A DNA stretch of 64,000 nt from Bog-159 sp963707465 (GCA_963707465.1 CAVPQK010000013.1:62001-126000), one strand, 5' to 3'. Counted from the first letter of the stretch, positions 8,396-17,526 are shown. Numbers and translations: made by a program. Notes: generated by a model from the letters alone, not told the origin.

Positions 8396-9999
8396 AGGTT
8401 TCCTTTTCTCAGTTCCGGCGCAATCTCGTACGCCTTGTTTAATTCGGCGCGGGCCTCGTCGTCGTGACCCTCGCGATGCAGCTCCAATGCCAGATTGTAG
8501 TGCGCTTCGGCATAGCGCGGGTTGATGCGCACCGCCGCGCGAAACTCGGCTTGCGCGCTCGCGTCGCCCGCCTGCATCAGCGCTAATCCCAGGTTGTTAT
8601 GCGCTTCCGCCAGATCCGGATTGCGCCGCACCACTTCCCGAAAGACATTCGCCGCGCCCGCGTTATCGTTTTTTCGCCCGAGCAGCAGCCCCAGTTGGAT
8701 CCGCGCGTCGGTATAGCCGGGATCCAGATCGATGGCCTCGGCGAATTCGCGCTGGGCCTCGTCGAGCTGCCCGGATTGCTCGAGCGCCAGCCCGAAGTTG
8801 TAGCGCGCCTCGGCCAGGTCCGGATCGATCATCACGGCTTGCCGGAACTCGTCCAGCGCCCGCCCGCGGTCGTTGCCGCGCCATAACAGCAGGCCCAGGC
8901 CGGAGTGCGCTTGCGCGTAGTCCGGCTTGATCTCCAGCGCCTTCTCATACGCGGCCCGCGCGCGCGTGGCGTCTCCGGCGCGGCTCAGCGCGACGCCCAG
9001 ATAGTAATAGCCGACCGGCAACTCCGGACTCGCATCAATCGATTTCTGAAACAGTGAGATGGCCTCGTCGAGCTTCTGCTGCTTCAGCGCTTCGACCCCT
9101 TCCAGGATCAGGCTCTTCGATTCCGCCAGCCGCGTGCGAAATTCGTGCAGCGCCTTCATCTCGCTCAGTTCTTTCTGCGCCGCGCCGGTCTGCCCCTGCG
9201 CGCGCAGCGCCAGCCCCAGGTTGTAGCGCGCCTTTTCGAAATCGGGCCGCAACTCGATGGCGCGCCGAAATGCCGCGATCGCGCCCGCCACATCCCCCGC
9301 GGCCTTGAGCTCCAGGCCCAGATCGTATTGCGCTTCCGGATCCTTAGGGTCGGCTTCTATCGCTTTGCGAAACGCCGCCAGCGCGCCCGCGCGATCGTCC
9401 TCGCGGCGCAGGGTCACGCCCAGCCTGTCGTACGCGACAGCGTAACGGGGATCCAGCTTGATGGCGGTGCGAAATTGAGCGGCGGCGGCGGACAGATCCC
9501 CCAGTTGACCCTCCGCCAATCCAAGTTCGAAATGTAGCTCGGCCGATGGCTTCGAGGCAATCGCGTGCCGCAACTCGTCCGCCGCCGCGGACGGGTTGTT
9601 CTGCTCCAAAAGAATGCGCGCCACATAACGGTGCGCCCCGGCATGCGCCGGATCGAGCGCCAGCGCGGCGCGCAGTTCCTTCAGCGCGGCGGGTTGGTCA
9701 TGCAGATCGTACCAGGCTGCGCCTAACCCGTAATGCGCATCCGCCCACTGGGGTGTCAGAGCAATGGCAGCCTGAAACTCCTGCGCGGCCGCGCGCGAAT
9801 CGCCCTTGTACTTCAGCGCCAGCGCCAGATTGTAGTGCGTCTGCGCATCGGCCGGTTCCAGCGCCAGTGCCTTGCGATAGTTTTCAATCGCCTGGTCCCA
9901 ATTACGCTGGCGGCTGAAATCGAGCGCCGCCTTGCGATAGCGCTCCGCCCCGCCGTCAGGCGCGGCCAGCAGAAACAGGAGACAAATCGTGGTCCACAC
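8392..9999 (-). CDS. Tetratricopeptide repeat protein, periplasmic
   Basis: The protein has 535 residues and is made almost wholly of TPR units of 34 residues (typical unit: A..NLGLAL...GD...A...F..A....P) from about 20 to 525. A GTG start at 9999 gives a short signal (MWTTICLLFLLAAPDGG). The GTG shares its first base with the TAG stop of the upstream receptor gene (TAGTG), and its own stop overlaps the next start as ATGA. The gene is therefore the middle of a tightly coupled three-gene leftward operon. TPR arrays mediate protein binding; here it may scaffold the receptor or the PLP enzyme, which is inference. Confidence 0.85.
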   Translation of the reverse strand: MWTTICLLFLLAAPDGGAERYRKAALDFSRQRNWDQAIENYRKALALEPADAQTHYNLALALKYKGDSRAAAQEFQAAIALTPQWADAHYGLGAAWYDLHDQPAALKELRAALALDPAHAGAHRYVARILLEQNNPSAAADELRHAIASKPSAELHFELGLAEGQLGDLSAAAAQFRTAIKLDPRYAVAYDRLGVTLRREDDRAGALAAFRKAIEADPKDPEAQYDLGLELKAAGDVAGAIAAFRRAIELRPDFEKARYNLGLALRAQGQTGAAQKELSEMKALHEFRTRLAESKSLILEGVEALKQQKLDEAISLFQKSIDASPELPVGYYYLGVALSRAGDATRARAAYEKALEIKPDYAQAHSGLGLLLWRGNDRGRALDEFRQAVMIDPDLAEARYNFGLALEQSGQLDEAQREFAEAIDLDPGYTDARIQLGLLLGRKNDNAGAANVFREVVRRNPDLAEAHNNLGLALMQAGDASAQAEFRAAVRINPRYAEAHYNLALELHREGHDDEARAELNKAYEIAPELRKGNL

Positions 10000-12900
10000 T
10001 AAAAAATAAACTTCGCGCTCACCTGCCCGATGCGCGGATCGCGGGCGCTGGTTACCTCGCCGAACTGGCTGCTGCTGTAGTTGCCCACGGGGTTGTTGAA
10101 CTGCGTGTGATTGAAGATATTGAAGAATTCACCGCGAATCAATAGCGACATGGATTCCCGAATCCGCACGCTCTTCGCCATGGCGAAATCGGTATTTACC
10201 AGACCGGGTCCCGAGAAGAAGCTGCGATTGGAGTTGCCGAAAGTTCCCAGCGGGCCCGAAGTGAACGAGGTGGGCAGGAAGTAGGTGTTGGGGCCGGTCG
10301 GACCGGAATTCCGCGCGTTCTGGATCACCACCGGGGAGATAACATCGGGCACGTCCGTGTTGGAGCTTCCCGTCAGCGAGTAATCGCCGGATCCCTGGCT
10401 GATTTGCACCGGAAGTCCAGTGGAGAAGCGGGTGATGCCGCTGAGGTTCCAGCCCTGCGTGAGCCGCTTCGGCAGGCTCGAGAAGGCGCGGTCGAACGGG
10501 ATGGCCCAGCTATAACTCGCCACGAAGTTATTGGTCATGTTAAAGGTGGAAAGCGAGCGGCTGAGCCCGAAGTTGGAAAAGTTCACCCACTCGCCGAAGC
10601 CGGATGAGTCGTCGATAGCCTTGGAGAAGGTATAAGCCACCAGGAAAGTCACATCGGAGGCTTTACGTTCCACCGTCGCCTGGAAAGCGTTGTAATTCGA
10701 GTTGGCGATGTTAGCCGTAAAACTATTGCCGGTGCCGAACGCGGGTCCCAGGGCGGTCCTGGTTCCGTAGACCATTGTGCCGTTAGGCAGTTGATAGGTG
10801 TCTTGCTCGCCGTAGGGGCCGCAGGCGGGGTTGCTGGCGCCAGTGCTTAGATCCGTGGCGCCCTCGGCGTTGAGCTGCATGCACAACGCCGAATTGCCGG
10901 GGTTGGCATCGTACTGCGAGATGAGCTTGTGCCCCTGCGTACCGACGTAAGCCAAAGTCAGTACGGTGGATTTCGAAAGCTCGCGCTGAATCGAGAAGTT
11001 GTAATGCTCGGCATAAGGCAGCCGGTTGTGGATACTATACCCCGGCGAGTAAGAGATGGGCAAATAGATCGAATAGTTCAGCGTCGCATTGGCGGGGCTT
11101 CCAGGCGTCGGAAAAACGAACGGGAAGCGCTGCGTTTGCGAAGTACCATCGGCGCGAGTTTCGAAAGGTTGGTCGAACATCGTCGGCTGCGGGCTGACCC
11201 AGTACAAGCCAAAAGGCGCGTCACCCACCTCATAGAACAGGTTCAGGTCCTCGATGGAGGTGTAGTAGATTCCATATGCGGCCCGGATACTGGTCTTTCC
11301 CGGTCCGCCGAAAATCTTTCCCAGCGCGCCATCGGTGAAGCCCGGCGAATAGGCCATGCCCACGCGTGGGCCGAAGTTGTCGTAGTGCGTATGGGCCAGC
11401 GTGCTGGGAATGCCCGGATCGCCCGGCACCACCCAGCCCAAAGGAGCGGTGGGAAACTGCGTGGATTGCTCGCCCGGATTGATGGTTTCGATTTTGCCTT
11501 GTGTATCGTACCAAGGCATGCTTACCTCCCAGCGCAGGCCCAGGTTCAGTGTGAGATTGGGTTTCGCCTTCCAGCTATCCTGAAAATACGCGCCGCCATA
11601 GCGGGTGCGGGAGTCCAGGAACTGCTGGCTGCACTGGTTATAGCTGACCGGCGCGCCGATCAGAAAGTCGGCGAAATCGATGCCGGTTTCGCTGCCATTG
11701 AAACTGAAGTCTCCGTTAGGGGCGCAGGTATTCCGCTCATTGATCTGCAGATAGCGGTATTCGCCCCCGAACTTGAGCGTATGGGTGCCCTTAACCTTCG
11801 AGAATCCGTCGGAGAACTGCCACGTATTATTGGGCTGCTGCGTCGTGAGCGTGTTCACGCCGATCGAAAAGTCGTTGAAATATATCGGCGGGACAGTTTG
11901 CGGGAACCCGGCGGGTCCCGACGGGATAATGCCCAGTGTCCCGGGGCCGGTCACGAAACCCAGGCTCGACAGGCTCGCGAAACTGCCTTCCGGCTTGTTC
12001 GTGATGGTCGCCGTGCGGAAAAAGCTCACGCGGAACTCGTTCACCGCCGTCGGTCCGAGAGTCTTCGTGTTGCTCATCACGATTTCCTGCGCGCGCGTGG
12101 GCGTTTCCCCTGGGAAGCCAGGCACGCTTGCGGCTGGCAAGGCGCTATATACGGTCGAATCGTCCAGGTGGTAATAGAACGACCAGTTTCCGGTCTTCTG
12201 ATTGACGAAGTCCACGCGCTCCCCGATTTTGTCGTCCTGCACCGTGTTTCGCTGGCTGTCGTCGGAGTATAAGCCGGTAGCGGGATCCAGATTGGGCAGC
12301 GGAATGTAGGGCAGAATCCCAATGGCGGGCTTCGAAAAAGCCGACTGCGGGATCACGCCGCCGGGAAAAACGCAATCCGAGGTCAGCGTGCAGCCCGGAA
12401 GGCTATAGGGTTCCCCATTCGTGACCCCATAGCCCAGCCGTTGGCTGAGCACCTGCGCCCAATAATTGCCGGTCACCGTCATGGGGTTTCCATTAGCGTC
12501 CACGAAGTCCGCCGAATCGAAATCGCCGCCGCGTTGGGCTGCGGTGGGCAACTGCACAATGCCTGTGCTGGCCCCCTGCACTTGCCGCGTCCCCTGATAG
12601 TCGGTAAACCAGAACAGCCGGTTCTTGAGAAACGGGCCGCCGGCCGTAAAGCCGAATTGGTTGCGCCGCAGCTCGGCCTTCGAGGGATCGAAGAAATTGC
12701 GCGCATCCATGGCGTCGTTGCGCAGAAACTCGAAAGCGTCTCCATGAAACCCATTGGCGCCGGACTTGGTGATGGCGTTCATCACCGCGCCGCTGAACTT
12801 TCCATATTCGGCGTCGAAGCTGTTGGTGATCAGCCGGAATTCCGCGATCGAATCCAGGTTGGGGATCAGGCCGGCGCCCAGATTGCGGCCCTCGCTGACA

Positions 12901-13517
12901 TCGCCTCCATTGACCAGGAACGCATTGGCCGTTTCGCGCTGGCCATTCACTGACAGGTTGCCTGGATTCGAAAACATGCCGGACACAGACCGGTCTCCCG
13001 GAATGACGCCGGAGGTAATGGGCACCACCCCGGCCTGCAGGCCCAGCAGGTCGAGATAGCTGCGGCCATTGAGCGGGAGAGAAAGCATCTTCTCGGACTC
13101 GATCACGTCGCCAAGCTGGGTACTTTCCGTCTCCACCTGGACGGCGCTAGCCTCGACCGAAACCTGGTTCTGCACGCTGCCAACTTCGAGCGTGACATCG
13201 ACGCGCAATTGATCGTTCACTTTCAAGTCAATGTCGGTGGCAGTGTACCGTTCGAAGCCCGCGGCTTCGGCCGCCACCTTGTAGGCGCCGGCGGGCAGCG
13301 CCAGAATGCGGTATGTGCCATCGGGACCCGAGGTGGCTGTCTTGCTGAAGTTGGTTTGCACGTTGGTAGCTACCACGCTGGCGCCTACTACGACAGCGTT
13401 GGTCCGGTCGTGGACCACTCCGAAAATCGACCCGGTCACGTCCGCGCGGACCAGGTCCGGCAGAAGAAGCATGGCCAAGAACAGCGGCAAAGTGCACGTT
13501 AAGCGGTGAGCCGGCAT
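9999..13517 (-). CDS. Oar-like TonB-dependent receptor with carboxypeptidase-regulatory domain
   Basis: The protein has 1172 residues. ATG at 13517 is chosen because GGAGGAGATTGGAAA lies just before it and a signal peptide follows (MPAHRLTCTLPLFLAMLLLP); an in-frame ATG at 13583 has no such site. Residues about 30-115 are a CarboxypepD_reg-like beta sandwich (GSIFGVVHDRTNAVVVGASV ... GPDGTYRILALPAGAYKVAA). The plug follows at about 140-260 (SEKMLSLPLNGRSYLDLL ... NAITKSGANGFHGDAFEF), then a long beta-barrel that ends in an aromatic strand (GQVSAKFIF). This is the acidobacterial Oar/SusC-like family, which imports large substrates such as oligosaccharides or peptides across the outer membrane with TonB. 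It leads the operon with the TPR and SelA-like genes. Confidence 0.9.
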   Translation of the reverse strand: MPAHRLTCTLPLFLAMLLLPDLVRADVTGSIFGVVHDRTNAVVVGASVVATNVQTNFSKTATSGPDGTYRILALPAGAYKVAAEAAGFERYTATDIDLKVNDQLRVDVTLEVGSVQNQVSVEASAVQVETESTQLGDVIESEKMLSLPLNGRSYLDLLGLQAGVVPITSGVIPGDRSVSGMFSNPGNLSVNGQRETANAFLVNGGDVSEGRNLGAGLIPNLDSIAEFRLITNSFDAEYGKFSGAVMNAITKSGANGFHGDAFEFLRNDAMDARNFFDPSKAELRRNQFGFTAGGPFLKNRLFWFTDYQGTRQVQGASTGIVQLPTAAQRGGDFDSADFVDANGNPMTVTGNYWAQVLSQRLGYGVTNGEPYSLPGCTLTSDCVFPGGVIPQSAFSKPAIGILPYIPLPNLDPATGLYSDDSQRNTVQDDKIGERVDFVNQKTGNWSFYYHLDDSTVYSALPAASVPGFPGETPTRAQEIVMSNTKTLGPTAVNEFRVSFFRTATITNKPEGSFASLSSLGFVTGPGTLGIIPSGPAGFPQTVPPIYFNDFSIGVNTLTTQQPNNTWQFSDGFSKVKGTHTLKFGGEYRYLQINERNTCAPNGDFSFNGSETGIDFADFLIGAPVSYNQCSQQFLDSRTRYGGAYFQDSWKAKPNLTLNLGLRWEVSMPWYDTQGKIETINPGEQSTQFPTAPLGWVVPGDPGIPSTLAHTHYDNFGPRVGMAYSPGFTDGALGKIFGGPGKTSIRAAYGIYYTSIEDLNLFYEVGDAPFGLYWVSPQPTMFDQPFETRADGTSQTQRFPFVFPTPGSPANATLNYSIYLPISYSPGYSIHNRLPYAEHYNFSIQRELSKSTVLTLAYVGTQGHKLISQYDANPGNSALCMQLNAEGATDLSTGASNPACGPYGEQDTYQLPNGTMVYGTRTALGPAFGTGNSFTANIANSNYNAFQATVERKASDVTFLVAYTFSKAIDDSSGFGEWVNFSNFGLSRSLSTFNMTNNFVASYSWAIPFDRAFSSLPKRLTQGWNLSGITRFSTGLPVQISQGSGDYSLTGSSNTDVPDVISPVVIQNARNSGPTGPNTYFLPTSFTSGPLGTFGNSNRSFFSGPGLVNTDFAMAKSVRIRESMSLLIRGEFFNIFNHTQFNNPVGNYSSSQFGEVTSARDPRIGQVSAKFIF

Positions 13518-13694
13518 TTTCCAATCTCCTCCCTGTGCGGCAGGATGGACAGGGTCCCGCCGCAGATTGGGACTAGTATACAACCAAGTGTGCCTTCGCG
13601 GGTAGGGTTAAGTCGCATCGCCGGTGCGCGACATTTCAAATGAAGATTCCGGCGGGCTTCACGCCGCTGCGCAATCTGCTATAAGTAATTCGTA

Positions 13695-14465
13695 ATGCAG
13701 CGCCGACAATTCATGGGAGCAGCGGCATCCGCCGGTCTGGCCGCGACGCCCGCCGCCGCCGCACAACAGAACGCCATCATCGAGCTGCGCTATTACCACC
13801 TACGCAATGGCAGCCAGACACAGCGCACCGCAGACTTTCTGAGCAAACACTTCCTGCCGGCCGCCCAACGCCTGGGCATCGGCCCGCTGGGATTCTTCGG
13901 CGCGGTGATCGCCGAAGGCAGCCCGTTTATCCTGGCGCTGGCCAGCTACCCTTCCGCCGCGGCTTTCGCCAGCGCCGCGGAAAGCCTGGCCGGGGACAAG
14001 CAGTTCCAACAAGGCTTCGATGAGTACAATTCCATGACGGAGCTGAGTTACATCCGCATGGATAACTCCCTGCTGCGAGCCTTCGACTGCATGCCGTCCC
14101 TGGCGCCGCCCAGAGCCGGCGGCCGACCGTCCCGCATTTTCGAATTGCGCACTTACGAATCCAACAACGCCAAGGCCGCGCAGCGTAAGATCCGCATGTT
14201 CAACGACGGCGAAGCCGCCATCTTTGAGCGGCTGGGCATGGCGCCGGTCTTCTTCGGCGAGACGTTGGTAGGCCGTAACCTGCCCAACCTGACTTACATG
14301 CTTTCTTTCGAAAATATGGCCGCGCGCGACAAGCTGTGGGGCGCGTTCGGTGCCGACGCTGCCTGGCAAAAGCTGCGCGCCCAGTCGGGTTACTCGGACG
14401 CCGAGATCGTCTCCAATATCAGTAACGCCATCCTGCGTCCGCTGGATTTCTCGCCGATCCGTTGA
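13695..14465 (+). CDS. Tat-targeted NIPSNAP-family protein
   Basis: The protein has 256 residues. The N-terminus MQRRQFMGAAASAGLAATPA is a twin-arginine signal. The mature protein has two ferredoxin-like NIPSNAP repeats. The first starts IIELRYYHLRNGSQTQRTADF and the second IFELRTYESNNAKAAQRKIR; both continue with a Phe/Gly-rich LGFFGA or APVFFGET strand and a SYPS/MLSFENMAARD strand. NIPSNAP proteins are dimeric alpha-beta barrels of unclear function. Here it is followed 13 bp later by a Tat-targeted mannonate-dehydratase-like gene, so the two probably act together in the periplasm on a sugar-derived compound. Confidence 0.85.
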   Translation: MQRRQFMGAAASAGLAATPAAAAQQNAIIELRYYHLRNGSQTQRTADFLSKHFLPAAQRLGIGPLGFFGAVIAEGSPFILALASYPSAAAFASAAESLAGDKQFQQGFDEYNSMTELSYIRMDNSLLRAFDCMPSLAPPRAGGRPSRIFELRTYESNNAKAAQRKIRMFNDGEAAIFERLGMAPVFFGETLVGRNLPNLTYMLSFENMAARDKLWGAFGADAAWQKLRAQSGYSDAEIVSNISNAILRPLDFSPIR

Positions 14466-14478
14466 GTTTGGAACTGTC

Positions 14479-15564
14479 ATGCGCCGCCGTCACTTTCTGG
14501 AAGCCGCCGCGACGGCCCTGGCGGCGGCTGGTGCCCCGGCACAAACTCCGCGCGACACAGCGCCACGAAAAGCGGCGCTGAAACTGGGTACGCAGAACGA
14601 TTCCTCCGATCAAGCCCTCCGCGTCCTCGCTGCGTTCGGCGTCAACCACATTTGCAGCACTTTGCCTTCGGCACGCATGGATGCCAACTGGTCGGTAGAA
14701 GGCCTCACCCGGCTGCGCGAGCGCGTCGAGTCGTTCGGCCTTCGCCTGGATATGGTCCCGCTGCCGATGAGTTCGAGCTACATCACGCGCGCGGAAAACC
14801 CCGATATCATGCTCGGCCGAAGCCCCGACCGCGACCGCGAAATCGACTCCATATGCCAGATGATTCGCAACGCCTCCGGTGCCGGTATCCCCGCGCTGAA
14901 ATATAATCTGACGATTCTGGGTGTGGTGCGGTCCGATCCGACGCCCGGGCGGGGCGGCGCGCACTACAGCACGTTCGTCTACGAGAAAACTCCGCAGGCC
15001 CCGCCGCTCACCGAAGCCGGCCTGGTCACCGCGGAGACCGCTTGGGAGCGCATCGCGTACTTCCTGAAACGGGTCATTCCCGTGGCAGAGGAACATAAAA
15101 TCCGGATGGCCTGCCATCCGCATGACCCTGGCATGCCCGCCGGCAAGGGATTCCGCGGCGTGGATCGCGTGCTCGGCAGCGTGGACGGGCTCAAGCGCTT
15201 CATCGAAATCGCGCCCAGTCGGTATCACGGCCTGAACTTCTGCCAGGGCACGGTCTCCGAGATGCTCGCGCATCCGGCGGACGAAATCTTCGATGTGATC
15301 CGGTACTTCGGTACGCGCGGCAAGATCTTCAACGTGCACTTCCGCAACATCAGAGGCAGCTTCCTCAACTTCCAGGAAACGTTTCCGGACGATGGCGATG
15401 TGAACATGATCCGGGCCATGCGCCTATATAAGGAAATCGGTTACGACGGCATGCTCATGCCGGACCACGTGCCGGTCATCGACGGCGACACGGGAGGCAA
15501 GCAAGCCTTCGCCTACGCATACGGCTATATCCAGGCCCTGATTCAGCTAGTCAACATGGAATAG
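14479..15564 (+). CDS. Tat-targeted mannonate dehydratase-like TIM-barrel enzyme
   Basis: The protein has 361 residues from ATG at 14479, which starts a twin-arginine signal (MRRRHFLEAAATALAAAGAP). In-frame upstream codons overlap the NIPSNAP gene and are rejected. The barrel resembles UxuA. The metal and catalytic motifs are present: ACHPHDPG, NFCQGTV, HFRNIRG, MPDHVP and YAYGYIQAL. UxuA dehydrates D-mannonate to 2-keto-3-deoxygluconate with Mn or Fe in the cytoplasm. An exported version implies a different or modified substrate, or intake of uronate-derived acids. It pairs with the NIPSNAP gene in a two-gene unit that ends at the palindromic repeat at 15564. Confidence 0.8.
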   Translation: MRRRHFLEAAATALAAAGAPAQTPRDTAPRKAALKLGTQNDSSDQALRVLAAFGVNHICSTLPSARMDANWSVEGLTRLRERVESFGLRLDMVPLPMSSSYITRAENPDIMLGRSPDRDREIDSICQMIRNASGAGIPALKYNLTILGVVRSDPTPGRGGAHYSTFVYEKTPQAPPLTEAGLVTAETAWERIAYFLKRVIPVAEEHKIRMACHPHDPGMPAGKGFRGVDRVLGSVDGLKRFIEIAPSRYHGLNFCQGTVSEMLAHPADEIFDVIRYFGTRGKIFNVHFRNIRGSFLNFQETFPDDGDVNMIRAMRLYKEIGYDGMLMPDHVPVIDGDTGGKQAFAYAYGYIQALIQLVNME

Positions 15565-15608
15565 TGGGGCAGGCCCCCGGCCTGCGCGGGGCTCCCAGCC
15601 CCGCCCGC
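15564..15608. repeat. Dispersed intergenic palindromic repeat, copy 2
   Basis: GTGGGGCAGGCCCCCGGCCTGC is followed by a second hairpin, GCGGGGCTCCCAGCCCCGC. It separates the convergent mannonate-dehydratase-like and nucleotidyltransferase genes and overlaps the last base of the first stop codon. Confidence 0.75.
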
Positions 15609-16084
15609 TAGAGCTCCTCGGCTTCGAGCAGACTCTCGAGCTCGGGCAGGACCATGAGATCTTTGTCCCTCCCGGCGGCGCGCTTCGCTTTTATCAGGCT
15701 TTTCAGATCCAAGGTCCTGACCTGCCGGCCAAATGCCTCCGCGACGTAGGAGCCTGCCTTTACCTCTTCGAACGATCCCAAGCCGCTGACCTCGCCTAAT
15801 AGGTCGATATCGCCCAGGTCGGTCGTCAGGGTGAAGACGGTTCCGTTCCGCAGGGTCGACTGGTCCCAAATGAAGGGCAGCCCTTTGGGCGACCCGCGCA
15901 GGCGAGGATGATACGGAGCCAGCGCCCTGGCCAGAAGGCGAAGGTTCTCGGGGTTCCGCGAGTAACAGATGTCGAGGTCATCAGTCATATACCGGCTGCC
16001 ATGAATGATGGCCGACCAGCCACCGATTACCACGAACTCCACTCCTTCATCCACCAGCGCCTGGACCGCAGCTTTGACGTTCAT
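15608..16084 (-). CDS. Nucleotidyltransferase-fold protein, AbiEii/MNT-like
   Basis: The protein has 158 residues. FVVIGGWSAIIHGSRYMTDD with LDICY directly after gives the GG-x-S/A and D-x-D active site of the polymerase-beta superfamily, and DLGDIDLLGE supplies the third carboxylate. The C-terminal KSLIKAKRAAGRDKDLMVLP is typical of the small AbiEii-like or DUF6036-type transferases. The ATG overlaps the upstream gene stop as ATGA (16081-16084), so the two form a coupled pair. Members act as toxins that modify tRNA, or as antibiotic transferases. Toxin-antitoxin function is an inference from the pairing and the fold only. Confidence 0.7.
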   Translation of the reverse strand: MNVKAAVQALVDEGVEFVVIGGWSAIIHGSRYMTDDLDICYSRNPENLRLLARALAPYHPRLRGSPKGLPFIWDQSTLRNGTVFTLTTDLGDIDLLGEVSGLGSFEEVKAGSYVAEAFGRQVRTLDLKSLIKAKRAAGRDKDLMVLPELESLLEAEEL

Positions 16085-16308
16085 CGCTTTGGCTTACGGG
16101 CGGCTCCCCGGACAGTTTCCGCGATCTGACAAACCTCCAGCATCTGCTCCACCCGCTCAGCCGGCGATAGCCGCAACTGGCCGATCAGCAGCGTCAGGTC
16201 GATACCGAACTTCTTCGCGGCTTCAATACGGCTGCCAGGCGCCGGATTTCGCAGCCTATCTTCGGCCCGCGCCAGTTCCTCGGGTGTCAATGCGCGCAAT
16301 TCCCTCAC
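16081..16308 (-). CDS. Small helical partner of the nucleotidyltransferase
   Basis: The protein has 75 residues, is charged and predicted helical (RELRALTPEELARAEDRLRN ... LIGQLRLSPAERVEQMLEVC). It has no signal peptide and no family I can name. It lies directly before and overlaps the nucleotidyltransferase gene by four bases. Small helical proteins in this position are often antitoxins or substrate-binding partners (HEPN/MNT-style layouts), but no HEPN R-x4-H motif is seen. It could equally be a DNA-binding regulator. Confidence 0.6.
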   Translation of the reverse strand: MRELRALTPEELARAEDRLRNPAPGSRIEAAKKFGIDLTLLIGQLRLSPAERVEQMLEVCQIAETVRGAARKPKR

Positions 16309-16501
16309 AACTTGAGTCTAGCGCGCGAAACACATTCGGGCATGGCTCGCCGCGGGCGGGTGGTCTCGCACTCCTTGAGCTCTGCCTTCCGTTGGACCGA
16401 GCAGCGCGCCCATGTGGAGCCGGGCGCTCGGTGAGAAAAAGGCGGCGGCGGATTTGGCGATGGTTAACCGGATGCGCCCGGGTGGGCTATCCTATATTCC
16501 T

Positions 16502-16921
16502 ATGCTCCGATGGTGTGCTCTGTTTGGCCTTGCTCCGCTTTTAGTCGCGCAAAGCGACGATATCCGCGCGGTGTTGACTCACTCGCAGGAAGCCTGGAAC
16601 CGCGGCGACCTGGTGGCCTTCGCCTCTTACTACGACGATTCGCCGGAAACCACTTTTATCGGGCGGGAAGTGGTCCGCGGAGGCGTGCAGGCGATTCTGG
16701 CCCGCTATCGCAAGGCCTACCCTTCGCGCGAGGCCATGGGTACGCTCGCGTTCTCGAATATCGCCGTGCGCATTCTCGCGCCGGATCTCGCGCTGGTCAC
16801 CGGCGAGTTCCATCTGGAGCGCACCGCCGCCGGGGGCGGGAACGCCGCGGGGCGCTACACCCTGATCCTACGCAAGACGCCATCCGGATGGAAGATCATT
16901 CACGACCATACCAGCAGCTAG
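16502..16921 (+). CDS. Secreted SnoaL/DUF4440-type protein
   Basis: The protein has 139 residues from ATG at 16502, which opens a short signal peptide (MLRWCALFGLAPLLVAQS); the in-frame ATG at 16412 would add an unnatural leader. The rest is an NTF2-like cone: DIRAVLTHSQEAWNRGDLVA, FASYYDDSPETTFIG, then ALVTGEFHLER and YTLILRKTPSGWKIIHDHTS. DUF4440/SnoaL proteins bind small ligands or act as isomerases, and many have no known substrate. It is 29 bp upstream of the glutathione peroxidase gene on the same strand. Confidence 0.8.
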   Translation: MLRWCALFGLAPLLVAQSDDIRAVLTHSQEAWNRGDLVAFASYYDDSPETTFIGREVVRGGVQAILARYRKAYPSREAMGTLAFSNIAVRILAPDLALVTGEFHLERTAAGGGNAAGRYTLILRKTPSGWKIIHDHTSS

Positions 16922-16950
16922 CGCCGCTGCAAAATGCGTATACTGGTTTC

Positions 16951-17484
16951 ATGCTCAAAATGCTGCTGTCTGCCGCTTTGCTTGTTTTTGCGGCCGCCCT
17001 CTTCGGCGCCGCCAGTGTCTACGAATTTACGTTGAATTCCATCGACGGCGCGCCCGCGCCGCTCGCCGCTTACAAGGGAAAGGTCCTGCTGCTGGTGAAT
17101 GTGGCCAGCAAGTGCGGCTTCACGCCGCAGTATACGGCGCTCGAAGCCGTCTACGAGAAGTACAAGGGCAAGGGCTTGGTAATTGCCGGTTTTCCCGCGA
17201 ACAATTTCGGCGCGCAGGAGCCTGGCACGAATGAGGAAATCAAGACCTTCTGCGAACGCAAGTACAGCGTGACGTTCCCCATGTACGCCAAGATCTCGGT
17301 GAAGGGTTCGGATATCGCGCCGCTATACGACTATCTGACGAAATCCACGGGCGGCGACATCAAGTGGAATTTCACCAAGTTTCTGATCGGCAAGGACGGG
17401 GCGATCGTAACCCGCTTTGAATCGAAGGTAAAGCCGGACGATCCGGAAATGACGGCGGCGATCGAGAAAGCTCTGGCGCAGTAG
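16951..17484 (+). CDS. Periplasmic glutathione peroxidase-like thiol peroxidase
   Basis: The protein has 177 residues. A signal peptide (MLKMLLSAALLVFAAALFGA) precedes a thioredoxin-fold peroxidase. The catalytic tetrad is visible: Cys in NVASKCGFTPQY, Gln in FPANNFGAQEPG, and Trp plus Asn in KWNFTKFLIG. It uses Cys rather than selenocysteine. Bacterial members generally take electrons from thioredoxin-like partners. Export suggests protection of the envelope from peroxides. Confidence 0.9.
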   Translation: MLKMLLSAALLVFAAALFGAASVYEFTLNSIDGAPAPLAAYKGKVLLLVNVASKCGFTPQYTALEAVYEKYKGKGLVIAGFPANNFGAQEPGTNEEIKTFCERKYSVTFPMYAKISVKGSDIAPLYDYLTKSTGGDIKWNFTKFLIGKDGAIVTRFESKVKPDDPEMTAAIEKALAQ

Positions 17485-17496
17485 GCACAGCCTGGG

Positions 17497-17526
17497 GACC
17501 GGCGGGGGGCCGGTCGCCCGCCGGTC
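17497..17526 (+). terminator. Perfect hairpin after the peroxidase gene
   Basis: GACCGGCGGG and CCCGCCGGTC form a perfect 10-bp stem with a 10-nt GC-rich loop, 12 bp after the stop codon. No T-run follows, so it may be a Rho-type stop, an mRNA stabiliser or a repeat remnant rather than an intrinsic terminator. Confidence 0.4.

Noticed and set aside
16081..16308. HEPN protein paired with the nucleotidyltransferase
   Set aside because: No R-x4-H motif and too short; kept only as a helical partner of unknown family.
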